Source: Arthrobacter sp. (GTDB lineage Bacteria > Actinomycetota > Actinomycetes > Actinomycetales > Micrococcaceae). Taken from it: a stretch of 12,860 nt of DNA. This document shows, piece by piece, positions 1 through 7,639 of this stretch (positions are counted from its first letter, which is position 1; every line of letters starts with the position of its first letter). The stretch is from NCBI GenBank assembly GCA_030146405.1, contig JASLBS010000282.1, forward strand, positions 1 to 12,860. The letters run 5' to 3'. The position numbers and the translations under genes are program-made. The notes beneath the pieces are model-generated. The model was not told the origin of the DNA and searched no databases. It was given only the letters and a program-made list of their open reading frames with translations.

Positions 1-2
1 GT

Positions 3-1769
3 TCGTACCACTGCTTCGGGTGCGGCGAGGGAGGAGACGTCATCTCCTTCGTGCAGAAGCTGGACCACACCACCTTCAGCGAGACCGTCGAGAAGCTCGC
101 GGCGCGTATCGGCTTCGAGCTGCACTACGAGGACGGCGGCACCGGCCCGCGGCGCGAGGACGTGGGGAAGCGGCAGCGCCTGCTCGACGCGCACAAGATC
201 GCGGCCGAGTTCTTCCGCGACCAGCTCCTCACGCAGGGCGCCGGCACCGCGCGGCAGTTCCTGCAGGAGCGCGGCTTCGACCGGGCGGCCGCCGAGCAGT
301 TCGGCGTCGGCTACGCGCCGCAGGGCTGGGACACGCTGCTGACCCACCTCACGGGCCGCGGGTTCACGCTCGACGAGCTGAAGCTGACGGGCATGTTCAG
401 TGCGTCGTCGAGCAACGCGGGGCGCTTCTACGACCGCTTCCGTGGCAGGCTCATGTGGCCCATCCGTGACATCACCGGCGACACCGTAGGTTTCGGCGCG
501 CGCAAGCTCCACGAGGACGACCAGGGTCCGAAGTACCTCAACACGCCGGAGACCTCTCTCTACAAGAAGTCGCAGGTGCTCTACGGGATCGACCTCGCCA
601 AGCGGGACATCGCGAAGAACCGGCAGCTCGTCGTGGTGGAGGGGTACACCGATGTCATGGCCTGCCACCTGGCCGGCGTGGGCACCGCCGTGGCCACGTG
701 CGGCACGGCGTTCGGCACCGACCACATCAAGATCGCCCGCAGGCTCCTCTCCGACGACGGCACCGGCGGCGAGGTGATCTTCACCTTCGACGGAGACGCC
801 GCCGGGCAGAAGGCAGCACTGCGCGCCTTCGAGGAGGACCAGCGGTTCACCTCGCAGACCTACGTGGCCGTCGAGGCCTCCGGTGCGGACCCCTGTGACC
901 TGCGGCAGAGCGGGGGCGACGACGCCGTGCGCGCGCTGATCGCGGACCGGCGCCCGCTCTTCGAGTTCGCCATCAAGGCGTCCTTCGAGAACTTCGACCT
1001 CTCCTCGGGCGAGGGGCAGGTCAAGGCCCTGCGGCACGCCGCCCCGATCGTGGCGCAGATCCGGGACGTGTCACTGCGCTCCACCTACACGCGGGAGCTC
1101 TCGCGCTGGCTCGGTATGCAGTACGTGGGGGAGGACCAGGTGGCACGGGCCGTGGCAGCAGCAGCCCGGCGGGCCACCAGCTCCACCAACCCCAGCCGTT
1201 CCACCAACTCCACCAGGGGCTCCGGGGAGCAGGCGCAGGGCCAGCAGGGGGGCGGTACCGCAGAGCCCGCGCAGGGCTCCCCGGACGAGCCGTTCTACGA
1301 GCGCCCCGATCCGCGCGACCCGATCGCGCGGATGGAGCGCGAGGCCCTCGAGGTGGTACTCCAGCAGCCCACCTCGCTGACCCGCCCGCAGTGGGAGAGC
1401 TTCTCCACGTCCCGCTTCTCCACGCCCGTCTACGAGGCACTCCACACCGCCGTCCTGGCGGCGGGGGCAGCGGGCGCGGAACTGTCCAGGTGGGTGGAGT
1501 CCATCCGCGAGGGCGTCCCGGACGTGCTGCGTCCACTGGTGAGTGAACTCGCCGTGCGGCCTCTACCCGCCAAGGACGCCGAGGCCATGGTGAGCTACTG
1601 CCGGGACATCCTGAACCGGCTCACGGAGCTCCGCATCACCCAGCAGAAAGCGGAGAAGCTCGGTCAGCTCCAGCGGATGGATCCGGCGTCGGACCCGGAG
1701 CTCTACACGGCCCTGCAACGCGACCTCATGGGGCTCGAGATGCAGCGGCGTGAGCTCCGATCGGACTGA
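3..1769 (+). CDS. dnaG: DNA primase DnaG, 5' end missing
   Basis: Primase makes the RNA primers for DNA replication and works with the replicative helicase DnaB. The reading frame is open from the first bases, so the true start lies upstream; 588 residues are visible. The fragment opens with SYHCFGCGEGGDVISFVQ, the second half (CxxC, residues 4 and 7) of the CHC2 zinc finger; the CxxH half is outside the window. A basic RNA-polymerase-like region follows (DRFRGRLMWPIRD, about 144-156). The TOPRIM core has EGYTD at 213-217 and FDGDAAG at 262-268, the metal-binding acidic motifs. A Ser/Thr/Gly/Gln-rich linker (about 385-430) leads to a helical C-terminal part that should bind DnaB. All visible catalytic motifs are intact. 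The GTG at 51 is internal to the zinc finger and is not a start. No clear terminator follows before the tRNA promoter. Confidence 0.97.
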   Translation, partial: SYHCFGCGEGGDVISFVQKLDHTTFSETVEKLAARIGFELHYEDGGTGPRREDVGKRQRLLDAHKIAAEFFRDQLLTQGAGTARQFLQERGFDRAAAEQFGVGYAPQGWDTLLTHLTGRGFTLDELKLTGMFSASSSNAGRFYDRFRGRLMWPIRDITGDTVGFGARKLHEDDQGPKYLNTPETSLYKKSQVLYGIDLAKRDIAKNRQLVVVEGYTDVMACHLAGVGTAVATCGTAFGTDHIKIARRLLSDDGTGGEVIFTFDGDAAGQKAALRAFEEDQRFTSQTYVAVEASGADPCDLRQSGGDDAVRALIADRRPLFEFAIKASFENFDLSSGEGQVKALRHAAPIVAQIRDVSLRSTYTRELSRWLGMQYVGEDQVARAVAAAARRATSSTNPSRSTNSTRGSGEQAQGQQGGGTAEPAQGSPDEPFYERPDPRDPIARMEREALEVVLQQPTSLTRPQWESFSTSRFSTPVYEALHTAVLAAGAAGAELSRWVESIREGVPDVLRPLVSELAVRPLPAKDAEAMVSYCRDILNRLTELRITQQKAEKLGQLQRMDPASDPELYTALQRDLMGLEMQRRELRSD

Positions 1770-1780
1770 GGCCGCGCCGA

Positions 1781-1813
1781 TTTCACTTCATCGGGGAACG
1801 TCTGTAATGTAAT
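1781..1813 (+). promoter_or_regulatory. candidate tRNA-Asn promoter
   Basis: The hexamer TGTAAT (5 of 6 match to TATAAT) occurs twice in overlap at 1803-1808 and 1808-1813, in an otherwise GC-rich spacer. A weak -35-like TTTCAC lies at 1781-1786, 16 nt upstream of the first copy. Transcription would begin about 5-10 nt before the tRNA 5' end. The -10 is good and the -35 poor, so this is a tentative call from position and composition. Confidence 0.4.
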
Positions 1814-1823
1814 ACCTGCGCTT

Positions 1824-1896
1824 TCCTCCGTAGCTCAATTGGCAGAGCATTCGACTGTTAATCGAAGGGTTACTGGTTCAAGTCCAGTCGGAGGAG
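1824..1896 (+). tRNA. tRNA-Asn (GTT)
   Basis: A full cloverleaf can be folded by eye. Acceptor TCCTCCG (1824-1830) pairs perfectly with CGGAGGA (1889-1895), with discriminator G at 1896. The anticodon arm is TTCGA-CTGTTAA-TCGAA with anticodon GTT at 1857-1859, which reads Asn codons. The T arm is ACTGG-TTCAAGT-CCAGT. The 3' CCA is not encoded. The gene is a single tRNA and is followed at once by an intrinsic terminator. Confidence 0.96.
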
Positions 1897-1901
1897 CACA
1901 G

Positions 1902-1939
1902 AAGCCCCTGACCAGTGGAGACACCGGTCAGGGGCTTTT
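1902..1939 (+). terminator. intrinsic terminator of tRNA-Asn
   Basis: A perfect 12-bp stem, AAGCCCCTGACC (1902-1913) with GGTCAGGGGCTT (1926-1937), has a 12-nt loop and runs into TTTTC. It starts six bases after the tRNA 3' end, so it should end the tRNA transcript. It is the cleanest terminator in the window. Confidence 0.93.
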
Positions 1940-2084
1940 CTCATGTCGCCTCCCGGCGGATCCGTGGCGATCAACCCGTTGCCGCATGCCCGTACCGGTG
2001 GAACTGTTCCCGTGCGCCCGTGCAGCCCCTGCTCCGGGACCCCATCGCGCCGCCAGATCCACGGGCAGTGTCAGGGCGCCGACG

Positions 2085-2096
2085 TAGGCTGTGCCC
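2085..2096 (+). promoter_or_regulatory. candidate leaderless -10 promoter for the SDR gene
   Basis: TAGGCT (2085-2090) fits the actinobacterial TAnnnT -10 pattern and ends six bases before the ATG at 2097. That is the spacing expected when transcription starts on the start codon itself. Only a poor AGG (2086-2088) could act as a ribosome site. No TTGACA-like -35 is visible. This is inference from spacing. Confidence 0.35.
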
Positions 2097-3590
2097 ATGG
2101 ACAACGACGGCAAGCTCATTCTGGTCACGGGAGCCACGGGATATATCGGGGGCCGGCTCGTCACCAAGCTGGTCGCGGACGGACGGGCCGTGCGCGTCGT
2201 CGTCCGGTCGCCGCAGAAGCTCAAGGACGTGCCCTGGGCCTCCTCCGTGGACATCGTGCAGGGAGATCTGCAGGACGCCGACACCATGCGCGAGGTCAGC
2301 CGGGGCGTGGACACGCTCTACTACCTGGTGCACTCGATGGGCTCGGGCAAGGACTTCGACAAGCGTGAGGCGGAGATCGCCCATACCGTCGCGGAGGCCG
2401 CCGGCGAGGCGGGAATACGGCGCATCGTGTACCTCGGCGGTCTCCATCCCGAAGGCGTGGAGCTCTCCACCCACATGCGCTCGCGGACCCAGGTGGGCAA
2501 GGTGCTCCTCGAGTCGGGCACGCCCACGATCGCTTTCCAGGCCGGAGTGGTCATCGGGTCGGGTTCCGCCTCCTTCGAGATGATCCGCCACCTGTCCGAC
2601 GTCCTGCCGGTGATGCCCGCACCCCGATGGGTGCTCAACACCATCGAGCCGATCGCGGTCCGGGACGTGATCCACTACCTCGTGGGCGCGCTCGACCTGG
2701 CGGAGGGCCTGAACCGCACCTTCGACATCGGGTCGCGGGAAGTGCTCACCTACGCCGACATGATGAACGAGTACGCCGCTGCGGCCGGCCTGCCCCACCG
2801 CAAGATCCTCGCCCTCCCGGTTCTCACCCCCCGCCTGGCCGGGCACTGGGTCAACCTCGTGACCCCGATCCCGCGCGCCATGGCCATGCCGTTGATCGAG
2901 TCCCTGCAGCACGACGCCGTCACCTCGGAGCACGACATCGACCAGTACGTGCCCGTTCCCGAGGGCGGCCTCACCGGGTACCGCAGGGCGGTGGACCTGG
3001 CGCTCGGCAAGATGCGCGGGGGAGAAGTGGAGACGAGCTGGGCCGGCGCGTCCCAGGTGGACACGGAGGCCGATCCGCTCCCCTCCGATCCCCAGTGGGC
3101 GGGGCACACCGTCTTCACCGACGTCCAGACCTACAACTCCACGGCCTCACCCGAGAAGCTGTGGAGCGTGGTCGAGGGGATCGGCGGCGAGAACGGCTGG
3201 TACTCCTGGCCCGTGGGATGGGCCGCCCGGGGCTGGATGGACAAGATCGCCGGCGGCGTGGGGCTGAGGCGCGGGCGGCGTGACCCGAACCAGTTGCTGA
3301 CGGGGGAGGCGCTCGACTTCTGGCGCGTGGAGGAACTGGTCCGGGGTAACCGTCTCCGGTTGCGTGCGGAGATGAAGGTGCCCGGTCGGGCCTGGCTGGA
3401 ACTGAGGGTGGAACCGGACGGGTCCGGCAGTGCCTACTACCAGCGCGCGGTGTTCTTCCCCCAGGGACTGTCCGGGCGCCTGTACTGGCTCGCCGTCCTG
3501 CCCTTCCACGGTTTCATCTTCAGCTCGATGGCCCGGAACATCGCCAGGACCGCAGAAGCGATGCCCGAGGAAGCGCCGGCAACGGCCTGA
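2097..3590 (+). CDS. SDR-family NAD(P)-binding protein with C-terminal DUF2867-type domain
   Basis: The product (497 residues from this ATG) starts with a Rossmann fold: LILVTGATGYIGG at residues 7-19 carries the dinucleotide-binding Gly-rich loop of extended/atypical SDRs. The N-terminal ~300 residues resemble NAD(P)H-binding sugar-epimerase-like proteins. The remaining part, after a short variable linker, looks like the DUF2867 domain (SRPBCC-like fold), the arrangement of E. coli YbjT. Substrate and reaction are unknown, and I see no clear YxxxK catalytic pair, so it may be an electron-transfer or sensing protein rather than a classical epimerase. ATG 2097 was preferred to GTG 2091 because 2091 lies only two bases after the AGG that would be its ribosome site. 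The gene stands alone and converges with the efflux pump 25 bp away. Confidence 0.85.
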   Translation: MDNDGKLILVTGATGYIGGRLVTKLVADGRAVRVVVRSPQKLKDVPWASSVDIVQGDLQDADTMREVSRGVDTLYYLVHSMGSGKDFDKREAEIAHTVAEAAGEAGIRRIVYLGGLHPEGVELSTHMRSRTQVGKVLLESGTPTIAFQAGVVIGSGSASFEMIRHLSDVLPVMPAPRWVLNTIEPIAVRDVIHYLVGALDLAEGLNRTFDIGSREVLTYADMMNEYAAAAGLPHRKILALPVLTPRLAGHWVNLVTPIPRAMAMPLIESLQHDAVTSEHDIDQYVPVPEGGLTGYRRAVDLALGKMRGGEVETSWAGASQVDTEADPLPSDPQWAGHTVFTDVQTYNSTASPEKLWSVVEGIGGENGWYSWPVGWAARGWMDKIAGGVGLRRGRRDPNQLLTGEALDFWRVEELVRGNRLRLRAEMKVPGRAWLELRVEPDGSGSAYYQRAVFFPQGLSGRLYWLAVLPFHGFIFSSMARNIARTAEAMPEEAPATA

Positions 3591-3594
3591 GGAA

Positions 3595-3612
3595 CCGGCC
3601 GTCGTGGCCCGG
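3595..3612. terminator. possible weak hairpin between convergent genes
   Basis: CCGGCC (3595-3600) can pair with GGCCCGG (3606-3612) if one C is bulged, with a 5-nt loop. It fills the 25-bp gap between the converging SDR and MFS genes, so it could end both transcripts. There is no T tract on either strand, so the call is weak. Confidence 0.3.
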
Positions 3613-3615
3613 CGC

Positions 3616-4845
3616 CTACTGCAGCGAGGGTACTCGCCGTGGCCGGACGACCCCCCACAGGAACACCACGGCGAGGAAGATGCAGGCGGCCATCACGAGG
3701 GCCATCGGGGTCGCCGAGTCGATGCCGTCGCCCAGCAGACCGACCAACGGTGAGATCACGCCGGCCATCCCGAACGTGACCGCGCCGAGCAGCGAAGCGG
3801 CCGTGCCGGCCTGTGCGCCGTTGTTGATCAGTGCGAGCACCTGGACGCAGGGGAAGATGAAGCCCGTCCCCAGGATGTAGAACCAGAGCGGTATCGCCGT
3901 CCCCCAGAAGCCGAGCCCCAGCTGGTCGAAGGCGACGATCAGCAGCGCCATCGTGAGCTGGAGGGCGGTGGCGCCGGCGATGACCCACTGCGGTCCCACC
4001 CGCCTCATGATGCGCGCACTGACCTGCACGCCCGTGACGATCCCGAGCGAGTTCACCGCGAACAGGGCCCCGAACTGCTGCTCATCGAACCCGTAGGGTC
4101 CCTGGAAGAGGAACGGCGAGGCGGACAGGTAGGAGAAGAGCCCCGAGAAGTTCATCCCGCCCACCAGGAGGATCCCGACGAAGATGCGGTCGCCGAGCAC
4201 CGCCCTGTACCGCTGGACTGCGGTGAGCCCGGAGTTTCGGCGATCCTCCCTGGGCAGGGTCTCGATGATGAACAGCGAGACGGCGACGATCACGAGCACG
4301 CCGTAGCACGCGAGGAACCAGAAGATGCCGGGCCAGGGGAACAGCTGGAGCAGTTGGGAACCGATCAGGGGCGCGAAGATGGGCGCCATGCCGTTGACCA
4401 GTGCCATGTAGGACAGCATCCGTACGAGCGCGTAGCCGCCGAAGAGGTCGCGGACCATCGCCATCGCCACCACCCCGCTGCCCGCCGCCCCCACACCCTG
4501 GAGGACGCGGAACAGCATGAGCGTGTTGATGTCATCGGAGTAGGCGGCGCCGATCGAAGCACCCACGTGCAGCGTCGTCGCCAGGATCAGGGGGAGCCTG
4601 CGGCCGATCTTGTCGCTCAACGGGCCCACCAGCAGCTGACCACCCGCGAACCCGATGATGGTTCCGGTGAGTGTCAGCTGCACCGCGGCCTCGGTGACGC
4701 CGAAATCGCTCTGCAACGCGGGGAACGCCGGGAGATAGAGGTCGATGGTGAACGGGGCCAGCGCCGTCAGCGCCCCGAGGACGATGACGTAGACGATCTT
4801 CTCGCGGCGGGAGAGGGAATCGCCGGGATGGGTGATGGTGCTCAA
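3616..4845 (-). CDS. Bcr/CflA-type multidrug efflux MFS transporter
   Basis: This 409-residue integral membrane protein belongs to the drug:H+ antiporter (12-TM) branch of the major facilitator superfamily. Members export drugs such as bicyclomycin or chloramphenicol, but the substrate here cannot be read from sequence. Evidence: TM1 carries PFTIDLYLPAFPAL (about 31-44), matching the acidic D-[LM]-YLP signature of Bcr/CflA proteins. MFS motif A is GPLSDKIGRRLP (about 74-85) in the loop between TM2 and TM3. About twelve hydrophobic segments follow, and the length is typical. The start is TTG, supported by GAGG seven bases upstream on the minus strand. The gene diverges from a sugar-porter MFS gene across a 277-bp spacer with palindromes, and converges with the SDR gene. 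Confidence 0.9.
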   Translation of the reverse strand: MSTITHPGDSLSRREKIVYVIVLGALTALAPFTIDLYLPAFPALQSDFGVTEAAVQLTLTGTIIGFAGGQLLVGPLSDKIGRRLPLILATTLHVGASIGAAYSDDINTLMLFRVLQGVGAAGSGVVAMAMVRDLFGGYALVRMLSYMALVNGMAPIFAPLIGSQLLQLFPWPGIFWFLACYGVLVIVAVSLFIIETLPREDRRNSGLTAVQRYRAVLGDRIFVGILLVGGMNFSGLFSYLSASPFLFQGPYGFDEQQFGALFAVNSLGIVTGVQVSARIMRRVGPQWVIAGATALQLTMALLIVAFDQLGLGFWGTAIPLWFYILGTGFIFPCVQVLALINNGAQAGTAASLLGAVTFGMAGVISPLVGLLGDGIDSATPMALVMAACIFLAVVFLWGVVRPRRVPSLQ

Positions 4846-4959
4846 GATGCTGCCTCACGGAACGGGACCTGCGGGTGGAGCGGGACTGCTTCGACTGCCG
4901 CCGCGTACCGGCGACGATGGCGGGGCGGGGTGAGGGGCACACCATCCGCGCGGGTTGCG

Positions 4960-4973
4960 AGCAAATGGTTGCT
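4960..4973. promoter_or_regulatory. candidate operator, AGCAA-N4-TTGCT
   Basis: AGCAA (4960-4964) and TTGCT (4969-4973) form a perfect inverted repeat with a 4-base centre, about 115 bp upstream of the efflux-pump start. The same half-sites recur in the palindrome at 5058-5070 near the divergent sugar-porter gene. Shared half-sites in one divergent spacer suggest a dimeric repressor; the regulator is not in the window. Confidence 0.4.
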
Positions 4974-5057
4974 GGGGCGAATCAAAGCCGAGTCCATCCT
5001 ATGGGCGACGTCAACCGTCGGGTACTGCAGGAAAAGGTTGCGCTTCGGAGGAACCCC

Positions 5058-5070
5058 CTTGCTCAGCAAG
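5058..5070. promoter_or_regulatory. candidate operator, CTTGCT-N1-AGCAAG
   Basis: This is a perfect 13-bp palindrome with 6-bp arms and a single central base. It overlaps TTGCTC (5059-5064), the best -35 candidate for the sugar-porter gene, so a bound protein would block the promoter. It carries the same TTGCT/AGCAA half-sites as 4960-4973. Confidence 0.45.
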
Positions 5071-5089
5071 CTTCCGATGGACGTAGGGT
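5059..5089 (+). promoter_or_regulatory. candidate promoter of the sugar-porter gene
   Basis: TTGCTC (5059-5064) and TAGGGT (5084-5089) are spaced 19 bp apart and resemble a sigma-70-type actinobacterial promoter (TTGnnn, TAnnnT). Transcription would start near 5096, giving a leader of about 27 nt that contains the ribosome site GGGAG (5111-5115). The spacing is slightly long, so the call is tentative. Confidence 0.35.
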
Positions 5090-5122
5090 GATCAGGGTCG
5101 AACAAGAACAGGGAGAAAGAAC

Positions 5123-6565
5123 ATGAGTGAGCAGGCCGCCGTCCCGGAGACAGAGCAATCACCACGGCACCTCGTGAAGGTCATCGGCATCACCATCGCA
5201 GCGGCGGTGGGCGGTCTCCTGTTCGGTTTCGACACGGCCGTGATCAACGGCGCCGTGGACTCCATCCAGGCAGACTTCGATCTCACCGCAGGGGTGCTCG
5301 GCTTCACCGTGGCCATCACCCTCCTCGGGTGCGCTGCCGGCGCCTGGTTCGCAGGCGGCCTGGCCGACAGGTGGGGCCGCAAGAAGGTCATGGTGGCGGC
5401 GGCGATCCTGTTCACGGTGAACTCCCTCGGGTCCGCGTACGCCTTCTCCGAGTGGGACCTCATGGCCTGGCGCCTGGTGGGCGGACTGGCGATCGGCCTC
5501 GCGTCCGTCATCGTCCCCGGCTACATCGCGGAGATCGCGCCGTCGAAGTGGCGCGGTGCTCTCGCCTCGGTGCAGCAGCTCGCCATCACGGTGGGCATCT
5601 TCGCCGCACTGCTCTCCGATGCATCACTCGCGAACGCGGCCGGCGGGGCGGGGAACGAACTCTGGTGGGGCCTCACGGCCTGGCGCTGGATGCTCCTCGT
5701 AGGTGTGGTTCCCGCCGTCGTCTACGGAATCCTCGCCCTCGTGATCCCGGAATCCCCCCAGTTCCTGATCCGGGCCGGCCGGGACAAGGAAGCCGCCCGC
5801 GTCCTGTCCCGCGTGTCCGGGGTCAGGGACACCACCGGGAAGATCAGCCAGATCAGGGAGAGCTTCGAGCAGGAGGGCCGTGCGAGCTACCGCGACCTGA
5901 GGGGCCCGTCCTTCGGCCTGCAGCCCATCCTGTGGATCGGTATGGCGATCGCCGCCCTCCAGCAGCTGGTGGGCATCAACGCCATCTTCTACTACTCCAC
6001 CACCCTGTGGCAGTCGGTCGGCTTCAGCGAGAGCGACTCCTTCACGACGTCGGTGATCACCTCCGTCATCAACCTGACCATGACCTTCGTGGCCATCTTC
6101 TTCGTGGACCGCATCGGACGCCGGAAACTGCTGCTGGTCGGTTCGGTCGGTATGGCGATCGGACTGTTCGCGGCCACGCTCGCCTTCTTCCAGGCGCAGG
6201 GCACCGGCGACGACATCGCCCTTCCCGGAGCCTGGGGACCGATCGCCCTGGTCGGGGCCAATCTGTTCGTGATCTTCTTCGCAGCGACCTGGGGCCCCGT
6301 GATGTGGGTGACGCTGGGCGAGATGTTCCCGAACCGCATCCGTTCGATCGCACTCGGTGTGGCGACGATGGTGAACTGGATCTTCAACTTCATCGTGACC
6401 CTCAGCTTCCCCTGGGTCAGCGAGAACCTGGCGCTCTGGGTCATGTACGCGGCGTTCACGGTGTTCGCGGTGCTCTCCTTCTTCTTCGTGCGCACCAAAC
6501 TCCCGGAATTCATGGGGAAGGATCTCGAGGACAATGCGGAGATGGCGAGCACCAAGCAGCCCTAG
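5123..6565 (+). CDS. sugar porter family MFS transporter
   Basis: This 480-residue membrane protein should import a monosaccharide or polyol by proton symport, like XylE, GalP and GlcP. Sugar-porter signatures are present in order: GGLLFGFDTAVINGAV in TM1 (30-44), GGLADRWGRKKV (78-89, motif A), PESPQFL at the end of TM6 (209-215), QQLVGINAIFYYS in TM7 (280-292) and DRIGRRKLLL (329-338, the second motif A). QQ and N in TM7 are sugar-contacting positions in known members. The exact sugar cannot be assigned. The ATG has GGGAG seven bases upstream. No sugar catabolic genes adjoin it. Two TTGCT/AGCAA palindromes upstream suggest that a repressor controls it. Confidence 0.93.
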   Translation: MSEQAAVPETEQSPRHLVKVIGITIAAAVGGLLFGFDTAVINGAVDSIQADFDLTAGVLGFTVAITLLGCAAGAWFAGGLADRWGRKKVMVAAAILFTVNSLGSAYAFSEWDLMAWRLVGGLAIGLASVIVPGYIAEIAPSKWRGALASVQQLAITVGIFAALLSDASLANAAGGAGNELWWGLTAWRWMLLVGVVPAVVYGILALVIPESPQFLIRAGRDKEAARVLSRVSGVRDTTGKISQIRESFEQEGRASYRDLRGPSFGLQPILWIGMAIAALQQLVGINAIFYYSTTLWQSVGFSESDSFTTSVITSVINLTMTFVAIFFVDRIGRRKLLLVGSVGMAIGLFAATLAFFQAQGTGDDIALPGAWGPIALVGANLFVIFFAATWGPVMWVTLGEMFPNRIRSIALGVATMVNWIFNFIVTLSFPWVSENLALWVMYAAFTVFAVLSFFFVRTKLPEFMGKDLEDNAEMASTKQP

Positions 6566-6697
6566 CACGCTCGATGGCGATCAGGGGAGGGCCACCGCCG
6601 GAAGGGGTGTGCCCGACCCGACAGAACCTGCACGCGCACCCGGTGGTAATTTTGGTTCAGCGACTTCACAGCAAACTCACGAATGGAGGCAGGGCCT

Positions 6698-7498
6698 ATG
6701 AACAGCTCGGCTAGTACGCGCGGCAGGCGGTCCACGGGCTCGCTCTCGTTATTGGGGATCATCAAACTTCTGGCGCGCCTGACGCCACGCCAGATCAGCG
6801 ACGAGGTGTCGATCGCCCTCGAGCAGATGAAGCAGAAGGGGATCAAGGCCGGCATCGCAGCCGCCTTCCTCGTCGTCGCACTGATCATGGTGTTGTTCTT
6901 CGCCATCGCGCTCGTCGTCGCGGCCATCATGGGCCTCGCAGAGATCATGCCGGCCTGGCTGGCGGCTCTCCTGGTCGCCGTGCTCTTCCTCGTGATCGGC
7001 GGCGTGCTCGCCCTGATCGGCGTCTCGCGGCTCAAGAAGCAGCTCCCACTGGTCCCGCAGGACGCGATCCGCGGCCTTCGTTACGACCTCGGGGTGCTGA
7101 AGGAAGGGCGCAGCTTCGATCCGGCGACGCTGGACGAGAAGAAGGACGACAAGAAGGACAAGGACGACGAGGGCAAGGACTCGAAGCCCAAGGAACCGAA
7201 GCCGTCCTACGAGGAGCTGCGTGGCCGCTCGGGCGAGCGTCGTACGCACATCGCGGACGCCAGGGACTCCCTCGGAGCCCGGGTGGACGTCAAGTCCCGT
7301 TTCGAGAAGGCGAAGCGCGGCGGTTCGGGCGGCTCGTCGAACAAGGGCGGGAACGGGAACGAAGCCGTAGCTGCCGTCGCCGTCCGGCGGGAGGTTCCCC
7401 TCAACACCACCGTGGCGAACCGGTGGAAGCCGCTCAGCGTCCTCGCGGCCTCGGTGGCCGCGATCATCGTGATGCTGCGCAGGCTCCTGACGAAGTAG
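6698..7498 (+). CDS. holin-like DUF1469 membrane protein with DUF3618-like tail
   Basis: The product (266 residues) has an N-terminal region typical of the actinobacterial 'phage holin family' proteins (DUF1469, Phage_holin_3_6). An amphipathic lead (LSLLGIIKLLARLTPRQIS, about 16-34) comes before two transmembrane helices at about 51-78 and 85-110. In cellular genomes this family is a chromosomal envelope protein, not evidence of a prophage. After a Lys/Asp/Glu-rich linker (about 146-169), residues about 180-207 (ERRTHIADARDSLGARVDVK onward) look like DUF3618, and a third hydrophobic helix lies near 246-262. The chosen ATG has GGAGG eight bases upstream; an in-frame ATG at 6683 lies ahead of that site and is rejected. 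The gene appears monocistronic, with a very large hairpin just past its stop. The function is unknown. Confidence 0.85.
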   Translation: MNSSASTRGRRSTGSLSLLGIIKLLARLTPRQISDEVSIALEQMKQKGIKAGIAAAFLVVALIMVLFFAIALVVAAIMGLAEIMPAWLAALLVAVLFLVIGGVLALIGVSRLKKQLPLVPQDAIRGLRYDLGVLKEGRSFDPATLDEKKDDKKDKDDEGKDSKPKEPKPSYEELRGRSGERRTHIADARDSLGARVDVKSRFEKAKRGGSGGSSNKGGNGNEAVAAVAVRREVPLNTTVANRWKPLSVLAASVAAIIVMLRRLLTK

Positions 7499-7507
7499 CA
7501 CGCCCGG

Positions 7508-7570
7508 GGCGGCCGTCCGCCCGCGCCATGGACCACTCCGGGTGGTCCATGACGCGGGAGGGCGGCCGCC
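7508..7570. terminator. very long near-perfect hairpin after the holin-like gene
   Basis: The two arms fold almost end to end. The inner perfect stem is CATGGACCAC (7527-7536) with GTGGTCCATG (7542-7551) around a 5-nt loop. Beyond single mismatches at 7526/7552 and 7519/7559, the outer GC-rich arms 7508-7525 and 7553-7570 pair, with one G-T wobble (7516/7562). No T tract follows. It is most likely a terminator without a U tail for the holin-like gene, which stops nine bases upstream. It may also insulate the next gene, whose candidate -10 (CATAAT, 7577-7582) begins seven bases later. Confidence 0.7.
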
Positions 7571-7576
7571 TCACTG

Positions 7577-7582
7577 CATAAT
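7577..7582 (+). promoter_or_regulatory. candidate -10 of the DMT-glycosyltransferase unit
   Basis: CATAAT matches TATAAT at 5 of 6 positions and is one of few AT-rich stretches nearby. Transcription would start near 7589, about 50 nt before the preferred ATG at 7640. The -35 position falls inside the long hairpin and shows no consensus. Confidence 0.35.
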
Positions 7583-7639
7583 GGGTGTGGAGGCGTGGGT
7601 GATGGGATCGAGCAGGGGTGCGGTGCACCCCGGGAGCGG

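Noticed and set aside
1971..3107. 378-codon open frame on the minus strand
   Set aside because: It is antisense to the SDR gene, low in complexity with many Arg, Gly, His and Pro, and has no recognisable domain. It is a typical shadow frame in high-GC DNA.
5006..5020. CGACG-N5-CGTCG inverted repeat in the divergent MFS spacer
   Set aside because: The arms are short and made of common GC-rich bases, so chance is likely; unlike the TTGCT/AGCAA sites it has no second copy.
5624..6568. 314-codon minus-strand frame, and the plus-strand frame 5329-6714
   Set aside because: Both overlap the clear sugar-porter gene, and their translations are His/Arg/Gly-rich without domains.
6698..7498. Prophage or lysis cassette suggested by the holin-like gene
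   Set aside because: No endolysin, structural or integrase gene is nearby, and DUF1469 proteins are common chromosomal genes in actinobacteria.
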